Part shown: one piece after another, positions 5,248 to 11,040 of the stretch | How positions within the stretch are numbered: position 1 is the stretch's first letter | Layout of the letters: every line of letters begins with the position of its first letter | Source of the DNA: UMGS755 sp045595795 | GTDB taxonomy: Bacteria > Bacillota > Clostridia > UBA1381 > UBA9506 | DNA: 13,284 nucleotides | Assembly: GCA_045595795.1 (NCBI GenBank) | Contig: JAZOBC010000072.1 | Span: 1 to 13,284, forward strand | Direction of reading: 5' to 3' | Program-made: the position numbers and the translations under genes | The notes under the pieces: generated by a model | Databases searched by the model: none | Told to the model about the DNA's origin: nothing | Seen by the model: the letters and a program-made list of their open reading frames with translations, nothing else

Positions 5248-5838
5248 ATGAAACATACAGTTGCAATCGTATTACTTTCCGCGCTGCTGCTCACCATGAC
5301 CTGGGTGTTTGCTTCTGAGGACATCAGCCGAGACTTATCAGAAAATATTGTAAGGCTTCATATTTTAGCCAACAGCGACAGCGAGGAAGACCAAACCTTA
5401 AAACTCACGGTGCGTGACAGCCTTTTAAATGCCTCCCGTCAGTCGCCTCAAATGCTTTCAGACGGAGAAATTATGGAAATCTGCCAAGCCACCGTCTATG
5501 CCGCCGGCTACAATTATCCTGTCAGCGTAGAGCGCGGACGATTTTATTTTCCACAAAAAAGCTACGACAATCTGACCTTGCCTGCCGGCACCTACCACGC
5601 ACTACGCATCCGCATTGGCAACGGTAGCGGACAGAACTGGTGGTGCGTTATGTATCCACCCCTCTGCTTCACGCCACAAAGCACAGGCACATTAGATGAA
5701 GAGGCTCTACTTACACTGAAAAATGCAGTCAAACCCGAAACCTTTTCCATGGTTTGCGAAAGCAATGCCATCACCATCAAGCCATCCTTTAAGCTGCTCG
5801 AACTTTGGCAACAGCTAAAGGCAAAGATAGCAGATTAA
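5248..5838 (+). CDS. spoIIR: Stage II sporulation protein R (sigma-E activation signal)
   Basis: A 196-residue SpoIIR. In the sporulating cell it is made in the forespore and exported to the space between the two membranes. There it triggers the membrane protease SpoIIGA to process pro-sigma-E in the mother cell. Residues 1-22 are a signal peptide or membrane anchor. Family motifs are VRLHILANSDSEEDQ at 35-49, VERGRFYFPQKSY at 94-106, LPAGTYHALRIRIG at 111-124 and the hallmark QNWWCVMYPPLCF at 129-141. The frame is open from a TTG at 5230 and has ATGs at 5239 and 5242, but AGGAG at 5234-5238 is best spaced (9 nt) for the ATG at 5248. Expression is probably under sigma-F. The stop codon overlaps that of the converging DUF3006 gene. 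Confidence 0.95.
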   Translation: MKHTVAIVLLSALLLTMTWVFASEDISRDLSENIVRLHILANSDSEEDQTLKLTVRDSLLNASRQSPQMLSDGEIMEICQATVYAAGYNYPVSVERGRFYFPQKSYDNLTLPAGTYHALRIRIGNGSGQNWWCVMYPPLCFTPQSTGTLDEEALLTLKNAVKPETFSMVCESNAITIKPSFKLLELWQQLKAKIAD

Positions 5839-6032
5839 TCCTCAAATAATTCCTCCATTAAGCGGCGCACCGATTCGCGTCGCTTTTCTGTTGCCTCCCG
5901 ATTGATGCTGATATCCACGCAATCTCCTTCTTTTGCTTCGGGAAGTAACTTGTGTGGAACTTCATAAAAAACCTCTTCTTCTCCTTCTAATATCATAACA
6001 CCATTTTCGATTCTGTCAACTACAAACTGCAT
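5835..6032 (-). CDS. DUF3006 domain protein
   Basis: A 65-residue acidic cytosolic protein that fits the DUF3006 family in length and in its pattern MQFVVDRIENGVMILEG (1-17), VPHKLLPEAKEGD (25-37), then a charged helix to the end. The function is unknown; members often sit beside or are fused to ComEC-like metallo-beta-lactamase proteins, as here. It is the second gene of a two-gene operon. Its AGGAGG (6040-6045) overlaps the TAG stop of the upstream gene (6044-6046), so translation is probably coupled. There is no signal peptide or membrane segment, so protein and exported partner may act in different compartments. Its stop codon overlaps that of spoIIR on the other strand (5835-5838). Confidence 0.85.
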   Translation of the reverse strand: MQFVVDRIENGVMILEGEEEVFYEVPHKLLPEAKEGDCVDISINREATEKRRESVRRLMEELFED

Positions 6033-6043
6033 ATTTTTTCCTC

Positions 6044-6913
6044 CTATTTTAGAAATTCCACATTTTTTCCATCAGATAACACCTGAATCGTTCCCTCTAA
6101 GTCTGTTCTGTATACCGGAATCTCCAATTCATCCAAAAGCTCTAAAATTTCATCGTGAGGATGACCATAGCTGTTGTCGGTCCCACAGGAAATCACCGCA
6201 TATGCAGGTGAAACCGCTTTCAAAAAATCCTCACTTGAGGATGTTGTAGAACCGTGATGTCCTACCTTTAAAATATCAGCATCAATGAACTGACCGGAAA
6301 GCAGCATCTCCTGCTCCGACGGCACTTCTGCATCACCGGTAAATAAAAAGGAAGTTTCACCATATGCCACACGAACCACGGCAGAATAATCATTGAGTTC
6401 ATCATAGCCATCCGATACCGGCGCTGCCATGGTCATGGTCACGCCTGACTCTACCTCAATGGTGACGCCGGCTTTCGCCGTTTTGATGGTTAAGCCTTTT
6501 TTCTGAATCGCAAGAAGCAGATTTTCGTAGAGCCTGCTGTTATGGCTAACCTTAGGCATATAGACCTGTCCAACATCAAATTCTTCAACCACCTGCTGCA
6601 TACCGCCAATGTGGTCGGAATGGGGATGACTGCAAATCAGATAATCAATTTTCCGGCAACCCCGCTGCCTCAAATAGTCTGCCACCTCATCACCATAATC
6701 CCTCTCACCGGCATCAATGAGGGCTGTTTTTCCACCGGGAAATTCAAGAAATGCGCTGTCCCCCTGCCCGACATCAATGTAAGACACCAAAAGTTTCCCT
6801 TTAGAATCAATCAAAGAAGCAGGGTTGTCTGCCGGTAACAAAAATTTGCCCACTGCAGCAATGACAACAAGTAAGACAATGGTATATAACTGCTTTTTAT
6901 TACGGATTTTCAT
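6044..6913 (-). CDS. Exported ComEC-like metallo-beta-lactamase-fold hydrolase
   Basis: A 289-residue protein with an N-terminal membrane segment or signal (about 9-26, after a basic KIRNKK start) and an extracellular metallo-beta-lactamase fold. Metal ligands are visible as SHPHSDHIGG at 95-104 (His96, His98, Asp100, His101), FTGDAE at 191-196 (Asp194), VGHHGS at 217-222 and YGHPHDE at 249-255. The opening YIDVGQGDSAFLEFPGGKTALIDAG at 45-69 is typical of the C-terminal domain of ComEC/Rec2 and of its stand-alone relatives. The membrane channel and OB domains of ComEC are absent, so this is a separate hydrolase, perhaps a secreted nuclease or phosphodiesterase; the substrate is unknown. GGGAG lies about 7 nt before the ATG. 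It is the first gene of an operon with the DUF3006 gene and is divergent from rpoB. Confidence 0.88.
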   Translation of the reverse strand: MKIRNKKQLYTIVLLVVIAAVGKFLLPADNPASLIDSKGKLLVSYIDVGQGDSAFLEFPGGKTALIDAGERDYGDEVADYLRQRGCRKIDYLICSHPHSDHIGGMQQVVEEFDVGQVYMPKVSHNSRLYENLLLAIQKKGLTIKTAKAGVTIEVESGVTMTMAAPVSDGYDELNDYSAVVRVAYGETSFLFTGDAEVPSEQEMLLSGQFIDADILKVGHHGSTTSSSEDFLKAVSPAYAVISCGTDNSYGHPHDEILELLDELEIPVYRTDLEGTIQVLSDGKNVEFLK

Positions 6914-6941
6914 ATGACACTCCCAAAATATCTTTTTTATT

Positions 6942-6950
6942 ATTGTATCA
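6942..6950 (-). promoter_or_regulatory. Extended -10 promoter candidate for the metallo-hydrolase operon
   Basis: On the minus strand TGATACAAT: a TACAAT -10 (6942-6947) with TGn before it, about 29 nt upstream of the start codon. The -35 region 17 bp further up (TTTCCT) is poor, so the call depends on the extended -10. The rest of the 6914-7049 gap is A/T-rich with no gene. Confidence 0.5.
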
Positions 6951-7049
6951 CAAATTTACTTAATAGGAAAGAAAAAAGACAATCTTTGTCCAAAAAAATA
7001 CATATATAAAGGAAGATTCTTAATTTTTCAAAAATTTTTAAAGAAACAC

Positions 7050-7078
7050 TTGACATATTTACTTGTTTATGATAGTAT
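7050..7078 (+). promoter_or_regulatory. rpoB-rpoC promoter
   Basis: TTGACA (7050-7055), a 17-bp spacer ending in TGA, and TAGTAT (7073-7078). The -35 is perfect; the -10 matches four of six bases with an extended -10 (TGn). The 7021-7045 stretch just upstream is made of A and T runs and could be an UP element. Transcription would start near 7085, giving a leader of about 130 nt before rpoB. Confidence 0.75.
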
Positions 7079-7113
7079 TATAAATTGCATTATAAGTCAA
7101 AATTAGGGTTATT

Positions 7114-7182
7114 ATGCGTGCAGACCGCAGAGAAAAACAGCGTCTATCGCTTGTTTTCCTTGCTGTCATGGGCAGTACATAA
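7114..7182 (+). CDS. Possible 22-codon leader ORF in the rpoB 5' leader
   Basis: An ATG at 7114 opens a 22-codon frame ending in TAA at 7180-7182, entirely inside the predicted rpoB leader. The peptide begins MRADRREKQR, basic, and continues with a hydrophobic LSLVFLAVMG. A weak AGGG lies 5 nt upstream of the ATG. The ORF spans both halves of the hairpin at 7134-7157. A chance short frame is quite possible; no family is recognised. Confidence 0.3.
   Translation: MRADRREKQRLSLVFLAVMGST
7134..7157 (+). other. rpoB leader hairpin with an alternative pairing
   Basis: AAAACAGCG (7134-7142) pairs with CGC-T-TGTTTT (7148-7157), a nine-pair stem with one bulged T and a five-base loop. ACAGC (7137-7141), which is half of that stem, could instead pair with GCTGT (7162-7166). 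The two pairings exclude each other. The hairpin ends in four T, too weak to call a terminator. Whether it regulates rpoB is unknown. Confidence 0.35.
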
Positions 7183-7216
7183 TTGTTCGAAAAATATAAA
7201 TGAGGTGATCAAGGTA

Positions 7217-10200
7217 ATGGTGCATCCGATCCAGTTAGGCAAAAACGTCAGAATGAGTTATGCAAAAATCGACGAAGTCCTGGACATGCCGAACCTGATT
7301 GAAGTTCAGAAGGACTCCTATCAATGGTTCTTAGACGAGGGCTTAAAAGAGGTTTTTCATGACATTTCCCCGATCACAGATTATACCGGCAATCTGGTCT
7401 TGGAATTCATCGATTACAAGCTGGAAGACAAGGTTAAGTATGATGTGGAGGAATGTAAAGAGCGCGACGCTAATTACGCATCACCCTTAAAAGCTCGTGT
7501 CCGCCTGATTAACAAGGAAACCGGCGAGGTGAAAGAGCAGGAAATCTTCATGGGTGATTTCCCGCTGATGACCGACCAGGGAACCTTTATCATCAATGGT
7601 GCTGAGCGTGTTATTGTCAGCCAGTTGGTTCGTTCTCCCGGCATTTATTTCGCCATGGAGCACGACAAGACCGGTAAAGAACTGTTTAGTTCCACTGTCA
7701 TCCCCTACCGTGGTGCATGGCTTGAATATGAAAACGATATTAACGATGTTCTGTCTGTTCGTATTGACAGAACCCGTAAAATCCCCATCACAGTGTTAAT
7801 TCGTGCACTGGGTGTCATTACCGATGACCAGATTTTATCTCTCTTCGGTGAAACTGAAGCTATGCTGAACACGCTGGAAAAGAGCGCTTCCATTCAGTCT
7901 CAGGATGACGCTTTAATTGAAATTTATAAAAAACTCCGTCCGGGTGAGCCCCCTGCTGTAGAGAGCGCACGTTCTCTCTTGATGGGTCTGTTGTTCGACC
8001 CCAAACGCTATGATTTGGCTCGCGTCGGCCGCTTTAAGTTTAACAAAAAGCTGGGTATTGCTGCCCGTATTACCGGCTTTACCGCAAAAGAAGCAATTGC
8101 AGACCCCCGTACCGGTGAGGTGATCTTAGCTGCTGATCAGTACATTTCAAAGGAAGTGGCTCAGCAGGCAGAGCTTGCCGGCGTTAACGAGGTTATTTTG
8201 GATATTAACGGAAAAGCCATTAAGGTCTTTTCTAATAATACTGTTACCTTGTCTGAATATGTAGACTTTGATTGCTCCGACATGGGCATTCATGAAAAAG
8301 TTTGCTTACATGTTTTAAATGAAATTTTAGAAGAAAACAGCGATGAAGCATCCATCCGTGAAGCCATCAATCGCCGTATGGATGAGCTGATTCCGCACCA
8401 CATCACAGTGGATGACATTTTCTCTTCTATTAACTATCAGATTGGTCTGTTATACGGCATCGGCACAACCGATGACATCGACCATTTAGGCAACCGTCGT
8501 CTGCGCTGCGTGGGCGAGCTGTTGCAGAACCAGTTCCGCATTGGTCTTTCCCGTATGGAACGTGTGGTTCGCGAGCGTATGACCATCCAAGACTTAGACG
8601 TCGTGACACCACAGGCACTCATTAACATTCGTCCTGTTGTGGCAACCATTAAAGAATTCTTCGGTTCTTCACAGCTCTCACAGTTCATGGATCAGTTAAA
8701 TCCCCTGTCTGAGCTGACTCATAAGAGAAGATTGTCTGCCTTAGGTCCCGGCGGTTTGTCTCGTGACCGTGCAGGCTTCGAGGTTCGTGACGTTCACCAT
8801 TCTCACTATTCCAGAATGTGTCCCATTGAAACACCTGAAGGTCCGAACATTGGTCTGATTTCGTCTCTTTCCACCTATGCACGCATTAATGAATACGGCT
8901 TCATTGAAGCACCGTATCGCCGCGTGGATAAGGAAAGCGGCACCGCAACTGACGACATCATTTATATGACCGCTGATATTGAAGACCAATATATTATCGC
9001 ACAGGCCAACGAGCCCTTAGATGATGAAGGAAGATTTGTCAGCAAAAAGGTTGCAGCCCGCTTTAAGGATGATATCTTAGAAGTTGAGGCTTCACAGGTT
9101 GACTTCATGGACGTATCACCCAAACAGGTTGTTTCTGTGGCAACTGCCATGATTCCCTTCCTTGAAAACGACGATGCTAACCGTGCTCTCATGGGTGCGA
9201 ACATGCAGCGTCAGGCTGTGCCCCTTTTGAAAACACAGTCCCCCATCATCGGTACCGGTATGGAATATAAAGCCGCTAAAGACTCCGGTGTTGTGGTACT
9301 GGCAAAAGAAGACGGCGTTGTCAGCAAGGTAAGTGCTGATGAAATCGTAATTAAGGCAAAGAACGGTAATTTAACTACCTATAAATTAATCAAGTTCACC
9401 CGCTCCAATCAGGGTACCTGCATTAACCAAAAGCCCATCGTTGCACAGGGCGAAAAGGTTAAGAAGGGCGACATCATTGCTGATGGTCCCTCCACTGACC
9501 AGGGTGAAATTGCACTGGGTAAAAACATTCTCATTGGCTTCATGACATGGGAAGGTTATAACTACGAAGATGCTATGCTGATTAGCGAAAAGCTGGTTCG
9601 TAACGACGTATTAACCTCCATCCACATTGAAGAATATGAATGTGAAGCCCGCGACACCAAGCTGGGTGCCGAAGAAATCACGCGTGATATTCCCAACGTG
9701 GGCGATGATGCACTGAAAGACTTAGATGAACGCGGTATCATCCGCATTGGTGCTGAGGTTCGCTCCGGCGATATCTTAGTCGGTAAGGTAACACCTAAGG
9801 GTGAAACCGAGCTGACAGCTGAAGAGCGCCTGCTGCGCGCTATCTTCGGTGAAAAAGCCCGCGAAGTGCGTGACACCTCTCTCCGTGTACCCCACGGCGA
9901 AGCCGGTATCATTGTCGATGTTATTGTATTTGACCGCGAAAAGGGCGACGAGCTACCTCCGGGTGTCAACCAGTTGGTACGCTGCTACATTGCTCAGAAG
10001 CGTAAAATCTCTGTGGGCGATAAAATGGCAGGTCGTCACGGTAACAAGGGTGTTATTTCCCGTATTCTCCCCGAAGAAGATATGCCTTTCCTGCCGGATG
10101 GTACACCGCTTGAAATCGTGCTGAATCCTCTGGGTGTTCCTTCCCGTATGTACATCGGTCAGGTGCTTGAGGTTCACTTGGGTCGTGCTGCCAGAGAGCT

Positions 10201-10972
10201 TGGCTGGAAGATTGCCACACCGGTATTTGATGGTGCAAACGAGTTTGACATTATGGATACTTTAGAGCAGGCAGGTCTTGACCGTGACGGTAAAACCATT
10301 CTGTATGATGGTAGAACCGGTGAGCCGTTTGATAACAGAGTTACCGTTGGTATTATGTATATCTTAAAGCTGGCGCATTTGGTTGACGATAAGATTCATG
10401 CCCGTTCCACCGGTCCTTATTCACTGGTTACGCAGCAGCCTTTAGGCGGTAAAGCACAGTTCGGTGGACAGCGTTTCGGTGAAATGGAAGTTTGGGCACT
10501 GGAAGCTTACGGTGCTGCCTATACTCTGCAGGAAATTCTGACAGTTAAATCCGACGACATTGTCGGTCGTGTGAAAACCTACGAATCCATTGTTAAGGGC
10601 GACAGCGTTCCCAAATCCGGCATCCCTGAATCCTTCAAGGTGCTGATTAAGGAATTGCAGTCACTGTGTCTTGACATTCGTGCACTGGATGAAAACATGA
10701 ACGAAATTCATCTGAAGGATTCCTCTGAAGAGGAAGAAGAGTCTTCAATGGGTCTCACCATTAAAGATGATGCTGCTTTCATCGACATTGATTTAAATGA
10801 TGACGATGATGAGGTGGCCGATGGTGATGACGACGCTGCTTTCGATGATTTGTTAGACGATGAAATCGAAGACGATTTAGATGGCGACATTGATGACGAG
10901 TTAGAGGATGATTTCGACAAAGAACTCGGCGACGACAAGAGCGACTTTATTGACGATCTTGATTTGCTGTAA
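7217..10972 (+). CDS. rpoB: DNA-directed RNA polymerase subunit beta
   Basis: A 1,251-residue RNA polymerase beta subunit. The N-terminus MVHPIQLGKNVRMSYAKIDE is the clostridial form. The rifampicin-site region (about 484-541) keeps the Q, D492, H502 and S507 equivalents of E. coli Q513, D516, H526 and S531. The active-site segment GDKMAGRHGNKGV near 934-946 and the C-terminal GGKAQFGGQRFGEMEVWALE are intact. Residues 1168-1251 are a hyperacidic tail. The frame is open upstream to a TTG at 7085, but the start is the ATG at 7217: GAGGTGATC (7202-7210), a nine-base match to the 16S 3' end, precedes it, homologues begin here, and 7085 is about the predicted transcription start. It is followed by rpoC after a 68-nt spacer. 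The usual upstream rplL is not adjacent. Confidence 0.98.
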   Translation: MVHPIQLGKNVRMSYAKIDEVLDMPNLIEVQKDSYQWFLDEGLKEVFHDISPITDYTGNLVLEFIDYKLEDKVKYDVEECKERDANYASPLKARVRLINKETGEVKEQEIFMGDFPLMTDQGTFIINGAERVIVSQLVRSPGIYFAMEHDKTGKELFSSTVIPYRGAWLEYENDINDVLSVRIDRTRKIPITVLIRALGVITDDQILSLFGETEAMLNTLEKSASIQSQDDALIEIYKKLRPGEPPAVESARSLLMGLLFDPKRYDLARVGRFKFNKKLGIAARITGFTAKEAIADPRTGEVILAADQYISKEVAQQAELAGVNEVILDINGKAIKVFSNNTVTLSEYVDFDCSDMGIHEKVCLHVLNEILEENSDEASIREAINRRMDELIPHHITVDDIFSSINYQIGLLYGIGTTDDIDHLGNRRLRCVGELLQNQFRIGLSRMERVVRERMTIQDLDVVTPQALINIRPVVATIKEFFGSSQLSQFMDQLNPLSELTHKRRLSALGPGGLSRDRAGFEVRDVHHSHYSRMCPIETPEGPNIGLISSLSTYARINEYGFIEAPYRRVDKESGTATDDIIYMTADIEDQYIIAQANEPLDDEGRFVSKKVAARFKDDILEVEASQVDFMDVSPKQVVSVATAMIPFLENDDANRALMGANMQRQAVPLLKTQSPIIGTGMEYKAAKDSGVVVLAKEDGVVSKVSADEIVIKAKNGNLTTYKLIKFTRSNQGTCINQKPIVAQGEKVKKGDIIADGPSTDQGEIALGKNILIGFMTWEGYNYEDAMLISEKLVRNDVLTSIHIEEYECEARDTKLGAEEITRDIPNVGDDALKDLDERGIIRIGAEVRSGDILVGKVTPKGETELTAEERLLRAIFGEKAREVRDTSLRVPHGEAGIIVDVIVFDREKGDELPPGVNQLVRCYIAQKRKISVGDKMAGRHGNKGVISRILPEEDMPFLPDGTPLEIVLNPLGVPSRMYIGQVLEVHLGRAARELGWKIATPVFDGANEFDIMDTLEQAGLDRDGKTILYDGRTGEPFDNRVTVGIMYILKLAHLVDDKIHARSTGPYSLVTQQPLGGKAQFGGQRFGEMEVWALEAYGAAYTLQEILTVKSDDIVGRVKTYESIVKGDSVPKSGIPESFKVLIKELQSLCLDIRALDENMNEIHLKDSSEEEEESSMGLTIKDDAAFIDIDLNDDDDEVADGDDDAAFDDLLDDEIEDDLDGDIDDELEDDFDKELGDDKSDFIDDLDLL

Positions 10973-10993
10973 GATTTGCCTGTTAACGGACGA

Positions 10994-11012
10994 GCCGCAT
11001 TGCATGAGCGGC
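10994..11012 (+). other. Small hairpin in the rpoB-rpoC spacer
   Basis: GCCGC (10994-10998) pairs with GCGGC (11008-11012) around a nine-base loop. No T-run follows, so it is not a rho-independent terminator. It may be an RNA processing or stability element between the two cistrons, or chance. The rpoC ribosome binding site starts about 16 nt later. Confidence 0.4.
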
Positions 11013-11040
11013 GAATAAATTCGGAATGGAGATGAAACGG

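Noticed and set aside
9562..9969. A 135-codon minus-strand open frame within rpoB.
   Set aside because: Antisense shadow of rpoB, rich in Ser and Arg because of rpoB codon use.
10708..10938. A minus-strand poly-serine frame.
   Set aside because: It is the antisense of the GAT/GAC/GAA-rich acidic tail of rpoB, not a gene.
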